A DNA stretch of 64,000 nt. It comes from Galactobacter sp052108535. GTDB taxonomy: Bacteria; Actinomycetota; Actinomycetes; Actinomycetales; Micrococcaceae. Positions 17,289 to 27,133 of the stretch are shown in pieces. The notes beneath the pieces are model-generated. The model did no database searches and had not been told where the DNA came from. It saw nothing but the letters and a program-made list of their open reading frames with translations. The stretch is taken from contig JBQDZM010000010.1 in NCBI GenBank assembly GCA_052108535.1, positions 16,156 to 80,155 on the forward strand, in the 5' to 3' direction. A program made the position numbers and the translations under genes. The stretch's first letter is position 1, and every line of letters begins with the position of its first letter.

Positions 17289-19075
17289 CAGTACTTACGC
17301 TCCATGGGCTCGTAGCGGGTGAAGATGACCGGCTTGGTGTCGAAGCGCATCCCCTTGATGCCCTCCGTCTCAGCCTCGTCATCCTTGTAGATCATGGTGT
17401 GCTTCATGAAGTTCTCGTCATCACGCTTGGGGTAATCCTCGCGGAAGTGGCCGCCGCGGGACTCGTGACGGTGCAGCGCAGAGACGGTCATGACCTCGGC
17501 GAGGTCAAGCAGGAAGCCCAGCTCGATGGCTTCGAGGAGGTCAAGGTTGAAGCGCTTGCCCTTGTCCTGGATGCCGATGTTCTCGTAGCGCTTGCGCAGC
17601 TTCTCGATGTCGGCCAACGCGGTGGCGATGGTGTCGCCGGAGCGGAACACCTGCATGTTGGCGTCCATGGTTTCCTGCAGGTCCTTGCGGATGGAGCCGA
17701 CGCGCTCTGCACCGTTGTTGTCCCGCACGTGGGCAACCTGCTCCTCGACGAAAGCAGTGGGGTTCTCGGGGAGAGCCACGAACTCGGCGTCGAGTGCGTA
17801 CTTTGCGGCGTTGATGCCGGAGCGCTTGCCGAACACGTTGATGTCAAGCAGCGAGTTGGTGCCCAGACGGTTGGAGCCGTGCACGGACACGCAGGCGACC
17901 TCACCGGCGGCGTAGAGGCCGGGGACGATGGTGTCGTTGTCCTGCAGCACTTCACCCTTGATGTTGGTCGGCACGCCGCCCATCACGTAGTGGGCGGTGG
18001 GGAACACCGGGACGGGCTCGGTGTAGGGCTCAACACCCAGGTAGGTGCGCGCGAACTCGGTGATGTCCGGGAGCTTGGCGTCGATGTGCGCCGGCTCCAG
18101 GTGGGTCAGGTCCAGGTAGACGTAGTCCTTGTGGGGGCCGCAGCCGCGACCCTCACGGACCTCGTTGGCCATGGAACGAGCCACGATGTCGCGGGGGGCC
18201 AAGTCCTTGATGGTGGGGGCGTAGCGCTCCATGAAGCGCTCTCCCTCGGAGTTACGCAGCACGGCGCCCTCACCGCGGGCTGCCTCGGAGAGCAGGATGC
18301 CCAGACCGGCCAGACCGGTCGGGTGGAACTGCACAAACTCCATGTCCTCCAGCGGGATACCGCGGCGGTAGATCATGGCCATGCCGTCACCGGTCAGGGT
18401 GTGGGCGTTGGAGGTGGTCTTGAAGACCTTGCCTGCACCACCGGTGGCGAAGACCACGGCCTTGGCCTGGAAGGTGGCGATCTCGCCGGTGGAGAGGTCG
18501 TAGGTGACCACGCCGGAGACGCGCTTCTGCTGGTATTCGGTGCCGTCCTCGCGCTTGGCTGCTTCCTCGGTGAGGAGGACGTCAAGCACGTAGACCTCGT
18601 TGTAGAACTCGACGTTGTGCTTCACGCAGTTCTGGTAGAGGGTCTGGAGGATCATGTGGCCGGTGCGGTCTGCTGCGTAGCAGGCGCGGCGCACGGGGGA
18701 CTTGCCGTGGTCGCGGGTGTGACCACCGAAGCGGCGCTGGTCGATCTTGCCCTCAGGGGTGCGGTTGAAGGGAAGACCCATGTGCTCCAGGTCCAGCACG
18801 GCGTCGATGGCTTCCTTGGCCATGACCTCGGCTGCGTCCTGATCAACCAGGTAGTCGCCACCCTTGATGGTGTCGAAGGTGTGCCACTCCCAGTTGTCCT
18901 CTTCGACGTTGGCGAGGGCTGCGCACATGCCGCCCTGGGCCGCGCCGGTGTGGGAGCGGGTGGGGTAGAGCTTGGTCAGGACCGCGGTGTGGGCGCGCTG
19001 GCCGGCCTCGATGGCGGCGCGCATGCCGGCTCCGCCGGCTCCGACGATCACGACGTCGTACTGATGTACCTGCAT
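17288..19075 (-). CDS. sdhA: Succinate dehydrogenase flavoprotein subunit
   Basis: 595 residues that oxidise succinate to fumarate with covalently bound FAD. The FAD site VVIVGAGGAGMRAAIEAG is at the N-terminus, the histidyl-FAD region is RSHTGAAQGGM, the substrate block is HTRDHGKSPVRRACYAADRTGH and QFHPTGL is conserved. AAGGA stands before the ATG. It sits 94 bases below sdhD, so some internal regulation of the operon is possible. Confidence 0.96.
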   Translation of the reverse strand: MQVHQYDVVIVGAGGAGMRAAIEAGQRAHTAVLTKLYPTRSHTGAAQGGMCAALANVEEDNWEWHTFDTIKGGDYLVDQDAAEVMAKEAIDAVLDLEHMGLPFNRTPEGKIDQRRFGGHTRDHGKSPVRRACYAADRTGHMILQTLYQNCVKHNVEFYNEVYVLDVLLTEEAAKREDGTEYQQKRVSGVVTYDLSTGEIATFQAKAVVFATGGAGKVFKTTSNAHTLTGDGMAMIYRRGIPLEDMEFVQFHPTGLAGLGILLSEAARGEGAVLRNSEGERFMERYAPTIKDLAPRDIVARSMANEVREGRGCGPHKDYVYLDLTHLEPAHIDAKLPDITEFARTYLGVEPYTEPVPVFPTAHYVMGGVPTNIKGEVLQDNDTIVPGLYAAGEVACVSVHGSNRLGTNSLLDINVFGKRSGINAAKYALDAEFVALPENPTAFVEEQVAHVRDNNGAERVGSIRKDLQETMDANMQVFRSGDTIATALADIEKLRKRYENIGIQDKGKRFNLDLLEAIELGFLLDLAEVMTVSALHRHESRGGHFREDYPKRDDENFMKHTMIYKDDEAETEGIKGMRFDTKPVIFTRYEPMERKY

Positions 19076-19169
19076 TCGTGTGATTCCTTTAAAGATCTTG
19101 TCTTTTGTACCCGGGTGGGTCTGGTTGATCGGATTCGGTGGCCCCGGTCAAGGGAGGTCACCGGGTCGC

Positions 19170-19625
19170 TCAACCGACGGGGCAGAAGCCGTATTCCTTA
19201 CCAGTGACCATGCAAGGGTCAAAGGTGAAGATCACCAGGGTGCCGAGGATGATGATGAACGCCGTGACGATGTAGAGGATGCCCTTGAGCCAGAACCGGG
19301 TGCGGTCCTTCTCTGCATAGTCGTTGATGATGGTGCGAACACCATTGGTGCCGTGCAGCATGGCGAACCACAGCATGGCCAGATCCCAGATCTGCCACAG
19401 CGGGCTGGCCCACTTGCCGGCCACGAAGCCCCAGTCGATGGCGTGCACGCCGTCGCCAACCAGCAGGTTGGTGAAGAGGTGGCCAAAGATCAGGACGACC
19501 AGGATCACACCGGAGATGCGCATGAACAGCCAGGCGATCATCTCGAAGTTGGTGCGGGACTTGCGGGAGCGGTTGTACTTGGGGTCAATCCGCTGGGAGC
19601 GGGGTGCGTCGATCTGCGCGGTCAT
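19170..19625 (-). CDS. sdhD: Succinate dehydrogenase hydrophobic membrane anchor subunit
   Basis: 151 residues with three membrane helices (about 30-55, 77-100, 112-138) and the heme/quinone region HGTNGVRTIINDY. A basic N-terminus holds RSRKSRTNFEMIAWLFMRISG. I start it at ATG 19625, two bases after the sdhC stop; longer in-frame reading would overlap sdhC. Confidence 0.9.
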   Translation of the reverse strand: MTAQIDAPRSQRIDPKYNRSRKSRTNFEMIAWLFMRISGVILVVLIFGHLFTNLLVGDGVHAIDWGFVAGKWASPLWQIWDLAMLWFAMLHGTNGVRTIINDYAEKDRTRFWLKGILYIVTAFIIILGTLVIFTFDPCMVTGKEYGFCPVG

Positions 19626-19627
19626 GA

Positions 19628-20008
19628 TCAGTGCCCTCCCAATGCGAGCGTGAGGTGACGGAAGCCGAACGCGGCCACGAAGACCACCCAGACGACCATG
19701 ACGGTCCAGAAGAGAGCCTTCTGGATCTTGGGTCCCTGCTTGAGGAAGTCGACGAGGATCAGGCGCAGGCCGTTGAAGGCGTGGAACATGATGGCGGCGA
19801 CGAGAGCGAACTCGCCGATGGCCATCAGGGGGTTCTTGTACGCCTCGATGACGGCGTCGTAAGCGCCGGGGCTGACGCGTACCAGCGCGGTGTCCAGAAC
19901 GTGGACCAATAGGAAGAAGAAGATGACTACACCGGTGATTCGGTGCCCAACCCATGACCACATGCCTTCACGGCCGCGGTAAAGGGTGCCGGAAGATGCC
20001 TTCGACAC
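19628..20008 (-). CDS. sdhC: Succinate dehydrogenase cytochrome b556 subunit
   Basis: 126 residues and three membrane helices. The signature GHRITGVVIFFFLLVHVLDT carries the conserved heme-associated His, and FHAFNGLRLILVDF is the second conserved segment. The GTG start at 20008 is chosen for GGAGG seven bases upstream. First gene of sdhCDAB; its promoter should lie in 20010-20200. Confidence 0.92.
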   Translation of the reverse strand: MSKASSGTLYRGREGMWSWVGHRITGVVIFFFLLVHVLDTALVRVSPGAYDAVIEAYKNPLMAIGEFALVAAIMFHAFNGLRLILVDFLKQGPKIQKALFWTVMVVWVVFVAAFGFRHLTLALGGH

Positions 20009-20252
20009 GTAAATACCTCCATGCCTCCACCGGGCGCGTGGTTGGTCCACGCAGGTGAGGGTGCTTCCCGATGTGAGCTTTTCAGGCCGATCCTAGACCA
20101 CTTTCGAGCGATGTTCATGCTTCTGCGTGACTTCATGTGGCCAGCGTCACCGTTGTTTCTTATTTCCCCTGCAGCCCGCAGCATAACGGGATTCTCTGGT
20201 ATCGTAATTAAGGCAGGTGAGGCTATGGGTCACCCATTCCCGGGGTGCATGG
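20009..20252. other. Divergent promoter region of sdhC and mannose-1-phosphate guanylyltransferase
   Basis: No gene supported. An AT-rich stretch sits near 20195-20215. GGTGA (20216-20220) and TCACC (20229-20233) form a dyad, a possible operator. Confidence 0.4.
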
Positions 20253-20281
20253 TTGACATGCAAGGAATGGAGGTTTAAAAG
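20253..20281 (+). promoter_or_regulatory. Sigma70-type promoter upstream of the guanylyltransferase gene
   Basis: TTGACA (20253-20258), 17-base spacer, TAAAAG (20276-20281). A second, leaderless-type -10 (TACCGT, 20351-20356) sits 7 bases before the chosen start codon. Confidence 0.5.
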
Positions 20282-20363
20282 CGTGACCCTGTGGCGGCAG
20301 TCAGGTTGGTCTGGTGCGGTTGAGGACGCGGGTGTGAGGGCCTCGTCCGGTACCGTGGATCCA

Positions 20364-21476
20364 ATGAATGAGCCGCTGTTGGGACGCTTTCATGCCGTCA
20401 TCCCCGCTGGGGGTACTGGGACCCGGCTGTGGCCGTTGTCCCGCGCAGCCGCGCCCAAGTTCCTCCACGATCTCACCGGATCAGGTACCGCCCTGATTCG
20501 TTCCACCTATGATCGGCTAACGCCGCTGGCCGAGAACCGGATCATGGTGGTGACGGGCCGTGCCCATGGTGCGGCGGTGAGCGCGCAGCTTCCCGCCCTG
20601 ACCGTGGGAAATCTGGTCTTGGAGCCCTCGCCCAAGGATTCCGCCGCCGCCATCGGCCTGGCCGCTGCCATCCTGTATCGCCGTGACCCGAACACCATCA
20701 TGGGTTCCTTCGCCGCAGACCAGGTGATCGTTCCCGTGGAGACCTTCCACGCTGCCGTGGTGGAGGCGGTCAGGATCGCCGCCACGGACAAGATCGTGAC
20801 CATCGGCATCACACCGACGTATCCGGCCACCGGCTTCGGGTACATCCGCTGCGGCGATCCCCTAGACGTGGACGGCGCGCCGCATGGCTTCAGCGTCGCG
20901 GAATTCGTAGAGAAGCCAGAAGCGAAGGTGGCGCAGGACTATCTCGCATCGGGACAGTTCCTCTGGAATGCGGGCATGTTCGTGGCTCCCGTCGCATTGA
21001 TGCTTAAACACCTCAGGGCCAATCAGCCGGAACTGGCCGTCGGCGTCGAGCGGATCGCGGACGCCTGGGACACGGCTCAGCGCGACGAGGTCATCGAAGA
21101 GGTCTGGCCCACGCTCCCAGGGATCGCCATCGACTACGCGGTGGCTGAACCCGCCGCGGCTGCCGGCGACGTGGCCGTGGTTCCAGGCGACTTCACGTGG
21201 GACGACGTTGGGGATTTCGCGGCGCTCGGCCGGCTGAACCCGGCCGCCGACGAAACCGGCACCACCGTCCTCGGGGAAGGCGCTCGCGTCTATGTGGACC
21301 AGGCCAGCGGCATCGTGGTTTCCGATACCAAACGCGTCATCGCCCTGATCGGGATCGATGACGTGGTGGTGGTGGACACCCCGGACGCCCTCCTGGTCAC
21401 CACGAAGGATCACGCCCAGCAGGTGAAGGGTGCGGTGGAGGCGCTCAAGGCGCACGGCGAGACCGACGTCCTCTGA
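20364..21476 (+). CDS. manC: Mannose-1-phosphate guanylyltransferase
   Basis: 370 residues. Nucleotidyltransferase making GDP-mannose from mannose-1-phosphate and GTP, a precursor for glycans and lipomannan-type envelope polymers. The motif HAVIPAGGTGTRLWPLSRAAAPKF is the ManC/ManB signature, with FVEKP and WNAGMF further on and a left-handed helix-like C-terminus. ATG 20364 is chosen because family members begin just before that motif and TACCGT lies 7 bases upstream; GTG 20283 would add 27 residues. Confidence 0.88.
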   Translation: MNEPLLGRFHAVIPAGGTGTRLWPLSRAAAPKFLHDLTGSGTALIRSTYDRLTPLAENRIMVVTGRAHGAAVSAQLPALTVGNLVLEPSPKDSAAAIGLAAAILYRRDPNTIMGSFAADQVIVPVETFHAAVVEAVRIAATDKIVTIGITPTYPATGFGYIRCGDPLDVDGAPHGFSVAEFVEKPEAKVAQDYLASGQFLWNAGMFVAPVALMLKHLRANQPELAVGVERIADAWDTAQRDEVIEEVWPTLPGIAIDYAVAEPAAAAGDVAVVPGDFTWDDVGDFAALGRLNPAADETGTTVLGEGARVYVDQASGIVVSDTKRVIALIGIDDVVVVDTPDALLVTTKDHAQQVKGAVEALKAHGETDVL

Positions 21477-21554
21477 CGGTCGACACCGTAACCACCGTCA
21501 CCGGCCGCTTAGACTGACCAAGAACCTTCAGCAGCAGGAGTACGGAGATGAGTC

Positions 21555-22766
21555 GTGGCCAAGGAAGTCATCCAGGTGCCCAAAGTGGGTCCCGTTGTGG
21601 AACGTCACCTCGAGGAGCTGATCGCGTTCCGACGTGACGTTCACGCCCACCCCGAACTCTCCTTCCAGGAGGAACGCACCACCGGCCGGATCATCGAGGT
21701 CCTCACCTCTGCGGGTCTGACGCCTCACCGCATGAGCGGCACCGGGGCCTGGGTGGAGATCGGTGAGGGTGACCTCGCGATCGGGTTGAGGGCGGATATC
21801 GATGCCCTGCCGCTCACGGAGAAGACGGGTCTGGAGTACGCCTCGACGAACCCCGGCGTGTGCCATGCCTGCGGTCACGACATTCACACCACGGTGCAGT
21901 TGGGGACGGCGCTGGCCCTGAAGGACCTCTACGACGCCGGGCAGCTCCACGGTCGTGTGCGCATCCTCTTCCAGCCGGCGGAGGAACGGATGCCTGGCGG
22001 CGCCAAGTCCGTGATCGAACAGGGGCTGCTCAACGATGTTCCCCGTGTGCTTGCCCTGCACTGCGAGCCGCGGGTGCCGGTGGGGCATATCGCCACTCGT
22101 ATCGGTGCCATCACCTCCGCATCTGACACGATCCGCATCCGCCTGGTGGGTCGCGGAGGCCACACGTCGCGTCCGCACCTGACGGAGGATCTGGTCTTCG
22201 CGCTGAGCCAGATCGCCATCGGCGTGCCCGCCGTGCTCTCCCGCCGCATCGACGTCCGTTCTGCGGTGTCCGTGGTGTGGGGACAGATCAACGCGGGGAA
22301 TGCGCCGAACGCGATCCCCAGCGTCGGTACGCTCTCCGGCACCATGCGCTGCCTGGACGGCAAGGCCTGGGAGTCCGCCGGAGAGCTACTGGACGAGGTC
22401 GTGGCTCAGGTCGCCGCCCCCTACAACGTCAAGGTGGAGCTGGAACACATCCGCGGCGTACCCCCGGTGGTGAACACCCCGGAGGAAACGGCTCTGATCG
22501 AGGAAGCCGCCCGCGGCGAGATCGGCGCGGACGCCATCGAATTGATCGGTCAATCGATGGGCGGCGAGGACTTCGCCTGGATGACCCAGGAGCGCCCCGG
22601 CGCCATGTTCCGCCTGGGCACGCGCCGCCCCGACGGGCCGGAATACGACCTCCACCAGGGCAACTACAACCCTGACGAACGCGCCATCGGCGTCGGTGTG
22701 CGGATCATGACCGCGTCCGCCTTGCGCGCCATCGCGGAACGCAACGCGGACGTCAGCCCGCGGTAG
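21555..22766 (+). CDS. M20D family amidohydrolase
   Basis: 403-residue zinc peptidase/amidohydrolase of the HipO / N-acyl-amino-acid hydrolase group. Metal-binding blocks are RADIDALPL, CHACGHDIHTT and SMGGEDFAWM; the dimerisation domain holds GRGGHTSRP. Substrates in this family include N-acyl amino acids, hippurate and indole-acetyl amino acids; which applies cannot be told. GTG 21555 has a GGAG upstream. TTAGACT at 21509-21515 is a likely -10. Confidence 0.88.
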   Translation: MAKEVIQVPKVGPVVERHLEELIAFRRDVHAHPELSFQEERTTGRIIEVLTSAGLTPHRMSGTGAWVEIGEGDLAIGLRADIDALPLTEKTGLEYASTNPGVCHACGHDIHTTVQLGTALALKDLYDAGQLHGRVRILFQPAEERMPGGAKSVIEQGLLNDVPRVLALHCEPRVPVGHIATRIGAITSASDTIRIRLVGRGGHTSRPHLTEDLVFALSQIAIGVPAVLSRRIDVRSAVSVVWGQINAGNAPNAIPSVGTLSGTMRCLDGKAWESAGELLDEVVAQVAAPYNVKVELEHIRGVPPVVNTPEETALIEEAARGEIGADAIELIGQSMGGEDFAWMTQERPGAMFRLGTRRPDGPEYDLHQGNYNPDERAIGVGVRIMTASALRAIAERNADVSPR

Positions 22767-22793
22767 CGGCGGGGCTGACGCCCCACCAGACCC

Positions 22794-22832
22794 ATGCCCG
22801 ACGACGGGACTTCAGCACCCGCCGTCGGGCAT
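22794..22832 (+). terminator. Terminator built from the dispersed CGTCGGGCAT motif
   Basis: ATGCCCGACGACGGG (22794-22808) pairs with CCCGCCGTCGGGCAT (22818-22832), one mismatch, followed by TCTTCT. Each arm is a copy of the motif also found inside genes in this window. Confidence 0.8.
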
Positions 22833-22994
22833 TCTTCTGCGCGGTGCAGCGCAGCGGCGGATGACAAGCACATTTCGTGATCCCTATGCACGTCGCGGCG
22901 TTCATACGGCTTCATACTCCGGGGTATCCTGGTTCCGGCGCTTGCCCCATGAGCTGGGGAAGGCTCCGCCCGCATCGCCGACCAGGAGGCTCTC

Positions 22995-24113
22995 TTGAAG
23001 ACCACCCGTACCCGTATGGGCGCTGCTGCGTCCGTTCTCGGAATCACCGCGCTCGTCCTCGCAGCTTGTGGTTCCGCCCCCGAGGACTCCAAGGAGTCCA
23101 AGACCGCTGATACCGGCACCGAGACCTCCGCCCCCAAGGGTGAGCCGGCCACCGACTTCATCGGTTGCATCGTCTCCGACTCCGGCGGATTCGACGACCA
23201 GTCCTTCAACCAGACCTCCTACGAGGGCCTGAAGCAGGTCGAGGCCTCCCGCCAGATCCAGATCAAGCAGGCTGAGTCCGGCGACGACTCCGACTTCAAG
23301 CCGAACCTGGACGGCATGGTCAAGAACAAGTGCGACCTCACCTACGCCGTGGGCTTCAACCTGGCCAAGGCCACCAAGGAAGCCGCTGACGCCAACCCGG
23401 ACGTGCACTTCGCGCTCCTGGACGACGACTCCGCCACGGCAGACAACATCAAGAACCTGACCTACCAGACCGATGAGGCCGCCTACCTGGCCGGCTACCT
23501 GTCTGCCGCTCAGACCAAGACCAACAAGGTCGGCACGTTCGGCGGCATGAAGATCCCCACCGTGACCATCTTCATGGAGGGCTTCGCCGAGGGCGTGGCG
23601 CAGTACAACGAGGACAACGACAAGAACGTCCAGGTGCTCGGCTGGAACAGCAGCAAGCAGGACGGCACGTTCGTCGGCGACTTCGAGAACCAGGACAAGG
23701 GCAAGTCCATCACCGCCAACCTGCTCGCTCAGGGCGCGGACATCATCATGCCCGTGGCGGGCCCCGTGGGTCTGGGTGCGCTGTCCTCCATCCAGGAGTC
23801 CAAGGACCAGGGCAACGACGTCAAGGCCGTGTGGGTCGACTCCGACGGCTACCTGGCTGTGCCCAAGCACAAGAACATCATGCTGACCTCCGTCATCAAG
23901 GCCATGGACCACACCGTGGAGGACGTGACCAACGAGGCCATCGACGGCAAGTTCTCCAACGAGCCTTACGTCGGCACCCTGGAGAACGAGGGCGTGGCGC
24001 TGGCTCCGTTCCACGACTTCGACTCCGAGGTCTCCGATGAGACCAAGAAGCAGCTGGATGACATCAAGGAAAAGATCATCTCCGGTGAGCTGAAGGTCGG
24101 TTCCTCCAACTGA
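22995..24113 (+). CDS. BMP/PnrA-type nucleoside-binding lipoprotein
   Basis: 372 residues. Signal peptide with lipobox VLAAC (Cys25), then the Bmp/PnrA fold: SDSGGFDDQSFNQTSYEGL, a defining start of this family, and GADIIMPVAGPVGLG. The family captures purine and pyrimidine nucleosides at the membrane for the ABC importer encoded downstream. The TTG start is fixed by AGGAGG at 22984-22989. A strong hairpin after the gene probably lowers expression of the following transporter genes relative to the binding protein. Confidence 0.93.
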   Translation: MKTTRTRMGAAASVLGITALVLAACGSAPEDSKESKTADTGTETSAPKGEPATDFIGCIVSDSGGFDDQSFNQTSYEGLKQVEASRQIQIKQAESGDDSDFKPNLDGMVKNKCDLTYAVGFNLAKATKEAADANPDVHFALLDDDSATADNIKNLTYQTDEAAYLAGYLSAAQTKTNKVGTFGGMKIPTVTIFMEGFAEGVAQYNEDNDKNVQVLGWNSSKQDGTFVGDFENQDKGKSITANLLAQGADIIMPVAGPVGLGALSSIQESKDQGNDVKAVWVDSDGYLAVPKHKNIMLTSVIKAMDHTVEDVTNEAIDGKFSNEPYVGTLENEGVALAPFHDFDSEVSDETKKQLDDIKEKIISGELKVGSSN

Positions 24114-24128
24114 TCCGGATGGTTCCAC

Positions 24129-24172
24129 GCGGGTGCCGTCCACCACGCACATGCGTGGTGGACGGCACCCGC
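24129..24172 (+). terminator. Hairpin between the binding protein and transporter genes
   Basis: GCGGGTGCCGTCCACCACGC (24129-24148) pairs perfectly with its 20-base complement at 24153-24172, loop ACAT. It is followed by T/C-rich sequence, not a clean T run. In this setting it likely acts as partial terminator or mRNA-stabilising stem for the abundant binding protein. Confidence 0.75.
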
Positions 24173-24257
24173 TGCCCGTCCCCACTCTCTGCACTTTCTG
24201 CACTATCTGCCTGAGTCGGCAGCCGTTTTCCCTTCCCAACGAGCGGATACATCACAC

Positions 24258-25913
24258 GTGAAACTCGAACTCGAGAACATCTCCAAAGCGTTCGGTGACT
24301 TCTACGCGAACAAGGACATCTCCTTGACGGTGGAACCCGGGCAGATCCATGCCTTGTTGGGTGAGAACGGCGCAGGGAAATCCACCCTGATGAACGTGCT
24401 CTACGGGCTCTACGAACCCACGGCAGGGCGCATCCTGGTGGATGACCAGCCGGTGCATTTTGACGGACCGGGTGACGCCATGGCCGCAGGCATCGGCATG
24501 GTCCACCAGCACTTCATGCTGGTCCCCGTCTTCACGGTCGCCGAGAACGTCGCCTTGGGCGCGGAATCCACCTCCGCCGGGCTGCTGAGCCTGAAGGAGA
24601 CCCGCCGCAAGATCAAGGAGATCTCCGACCGCTACGGCTTCGGGGTCGATCCCGATGCCATCGTGGAGGAACTCCCGGTCGGTGTGCAGCAGCGCGTGGA
24701 GATCATCAAGGCCCTGGTGCGTCAGGCCACGGTCCTCATCCTCGACGAGCCCACCGCCGTATTGACGCCGCAGGAGACCGACGAACTCCTGGCGATCATG
24801 AAGGACCTGGCTGCCTCCGGCACGTCCGTCGTGTTCATCTCCCATAAGCTGCGTGAGGTCAAGGCCGTCTCCGACGTGATCACCGTGATCCGCCGCGGCC
24901 AGGTGGTGGGAGACGCCGACCCCACCGCTGAACAGTCGGAGCTGGCCGCCATGATGGTGGGCCACGACGTTTCCCTGAAGGTGGACAAGGCACCGGCTGT
25001 ACCGGGGGAGGCCACCTTCAGCGTTCGGGACCTCGTGGTCGCGGACCGCACCGGGCAGCGGCCGGTGGACGGGATCAGCCTCGACATCTCCCGCGGCGAG
25101 ATCCTCGCAGTGGCCGGCGTGCAGGGCAATGGCCAGACCGAATTGGCTGAGGCGATCATGGGCCTCACCAACGCCCATGTGACCGGCTCCATCAAACTTG
25201 AGGGCCGCGAACTCCTGGGCCGGACACCCCACGACGTCCTCCGCGCAGGTGTGGGCTTCGTCCCGGAGGACCGCACCGAGGACGGACTCGTTGGGTCCTT
25301 CAGCATCGCGGAGAACCTGGTGCTTGACGTCCACGGCACCCCGAAGTTCTCCACGGCAGGCTCCATGAAGATGGGGGCCATCGCCAAGAACGCCACCGAC
25401 CTGGTGGCCGAGTTCGACATCCGCGCCCAGTCCATCCAGTCCCTGGCCTCACAGCTCTCCGGCGGCAACCAGCAGAAGGTCGTCATGGCCCGCGAGCTCT
25501 CCCGCCCACTGAGCCTGTTCGTGGCCTCCCAACCCACCCGTGGTGTGGACGTGGGCTCCATCGAGTTCCTGCACCAGCGGATCGTGGCAGAACGCGACAA
25601 GGGCACCCCCGTCCTGATCGTCTCCACCGAGCTGGATGAGGTCTACGCGCTGGCCGATCGCATCGCGGTGCTCTTTGACGGCAAGGTCATGGGCATCGTG
25701 GATCCCGACACCCCGCGCGACGTCCTCGGCCTGATGATGGCAGGGAGCACCCTGGAGGAAGCCCTGGCAGCAGCAGCGGAGGTGGCCCCCGGCCCCGTGA
25801 CTGCGGCGGCCCCCGACGAGGGCCCAGAAGAGACCGCCCACGTCATCGCCTCAGACGCGATCGAACTGAACGAGTCCGACATTCCCTCGGCCCCGGAAGG
25901 AACTGAGAAGTGA
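24258..25913 (+). CDS. Nucleoside ABC transporter ATP-binding protein (two ABC domains)
   Basis: 551 residues with duplicated ABC domains, like YufO/NupA and RbsA. First domain: Walker A GENGAGKST, LPVGVQQRVEI, LILDEPTAVLTPQ. Second domain: degenerate Walker A GVQGNGQTE, signature LSGGNQQKVVMAREL and ASQPTRGVD. The C-terminal 60 residues are an Ala/Glu-rich tail. GTG 24258 lacks a strong ribosome site. It overlaps the first permease by 4 bases. Confidence 0.93.
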   Translation: MKLELENISKAFGDFYANKDISLTVEPGQIHALLGENGAGKSTLMNVLYGLYEPTAGRILVDDQPVHFDGPGDAMAAGIGMVHQHFMLVPVFTVAENVALGAESTSAGLLSLKETRRKIKEISDRYGFGVDPDAIVEELPVGVQQRVEIIKALVRQATVLILDEPTAVLTPQETDELLAIMKDLAASGTSVVFISHKLREVKAVSDVITVIRRGQVVGDADPTAEQSELAAMMVGHDVSLKVDKAPAVPGEATFSVRDLVVADRTGQRPVDGISLDISRGEILAVAGVQGNGQTELAEAIMGLTNAHVTGSIKLEGRELLGRTPHDVLRAGVGFVPEDRTEDGLVGSFSIAENLVLDVHGTPKFSTAGSMKMGAIAKNATDLVAEFDIRAQSIQSLASQLSGGNQQKVVMARELSRPLSLFVASQPTRGVDVGSIEFLHQRIVAERDKGTPVLIVSTELDEVYALADRIAVLFDGKVMGIVDPDTPRDVLGLMMAGSTLEEALAAAAEVAPGPVTAAAPDEGPEETAHVIASDAIELNESDIPSAPEGTEK

Positions 25914-27133
25914 GTACCAAACCTGCCTCAGCAGACGCGCAGGAGCCCGGCCTCCTGCAACGCATCGTGCGCGGCTCCACGCTCACCTCGGTCCTGGCCG
26001 TGGTGGTGGCCCTGATCATCGGCGGTCTCATCATCGCCTTCACGGATCAGGACGTCTGGGAGAAGTCCAAGTACTTCTTCGCGCGCCCCGGTGACACACT
26101 CGGCGCTGCGTGGGATGTGGCCTCCAAGGCCTACCTGGCCCTCTTCCAGGGCGGTATCTACTCCCCGGACCACGGGTTCGAGCCCATCGCGGCCTCCCTG
26201 ACCAACGCGGCCCCCCTGATCCTCACCGGCCTCGGCGTGGCGGTCGCCTTCCGTTCCGGCCTGTTCAACATCGGCGCCCAGGGGCAGATCATCATGGGCG
26301 GCATCTTTGGCGTCTGGGCTGGCTTCGCCTGGCACCTGCCGTCCTGGCTGCACATCATCGTGGTGATCCTGATGGCGGCCCTTGGCGGCGCCGTCTGGGG
26401 CGGCATTGTCGGTTGGCTCAAAGCCGTCACCGGCGCACACGAAGTGATCCTCACGATCATGCTGAACTACGTGGCGCTGAAGTTGCTCAACTTCGTCCTG
26501 ACCCAGGCCGGTTCTCCGTTCAAGACCTCCGCCACCGGTGGCGCGGTCTCCAAGGACCTCAACGACTCCGCCCACTACCCCGACCTGATCCCGGGTAGCG
26601 GCTTGGACCTTGGCTTCCTGGTGGCCATCATCGTCACGGCCGTGGTCTGGTGGGTGATGAGCCGTTCCACCCTTGGCCTGCAGCTGCGTGCCGTGGGCGA
26701 GAACCCCAACGCCGCCCGGACCGCCGGCATCAACGTCAAGCTGGTCACTCTGGTCGCCATGCTGATGGCCGGCGCCCTGGCCGGTATGGCCGCTCCGTCC
26801 CAGCTGATGGCCCAGGATCACCGCCTCACCGGCTCCGTGGCCGCCTCGATCGGCTTCGACGCCATCACCGTCGCCCTGCTGGGCCGGTCCACCCCCATCG
26901 GCACGTTCTTCGCCGGGCTGCTCTTCGGCGCCTTCAAGGCCGGTGGCATCGAGATGCAGCGGGTGGGTCTCTCCAGCGACATCGTGCTCGTGGTGCAATC
27001 CCTGATCGTGCTCTTCATCGCGGCACCGCCGCTGATCCGGGCCCTGTTTGGCCTCAACAAGGTCGATAGACCCAAAAAGAGGAAGAAATTGGCCTCCACA
27101 GTTGCCGCATCCACCGAAGGAGGTGCGGCATGA
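25910..27133 (+). CDS. Nucleoside ABC transporter permease (YufP/NupB type)
   Basis: 407 residues with about nine membrane helices and the BPD_transp_2 signatures FRSGLFNIGAQGQIIMGGI and AVGENPNAARTAGINV. Cytoplasmic N-terminal 30 residues and a lysine-rich C-terminus. The GTG start overlaps the ATPase stop (GTGA); it in turn overlaps the second permease (ATGA), so the three are translationally coupled. Confidence 0.93.
   Translation: MSTKPASADAQEPGLLQRIVRGSTLTSVLAVVVALIIGGLIIAFTDQDVWEKSKYFFARPGDTLGAAWDVASKAYLALFQGGIYSPDHGFEPIAASLTNAAPLILTGLGVAVAFRSGLFNIGAQGQIIMGGIFGVWAGFAWHLPSWLHIIVVILMAALGGAVWGGIVGWLKAVTGAHEVILTIMLNYVALKLLNFVLTQAGSPFKTSATGGAVSKDLNDSAHYPDLIPGSGLDLGFLVAIIVTAVVWWVMSRSTLGLQLRAVGENPNAARTAGINVKLVTLVAMLMAGALAGMAAPSQLMAQDHRLTGSVAASIGFDAITVALLGRSTPIGTFFAGLLFGAFKAGGIEMQRVGLSSDIVLVVQSLIVLFIAAPPLIRALFGLNKVDRPKKRKKLASTVAASTEGGAA

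Noticed and set aside
17261..19207. A 648-codon open frame antisense to sdhA
   Set aside because: Same shadow effect; sdhA is complete with all motifs on the reverse strand.
20217..20363. Longer N-terminus for the guanylyltransferase
   Set aside because: The extension would include the TTGACA/TAAAAG promoter, and the family starts near MNEPLLGRFHAVIPAGG.
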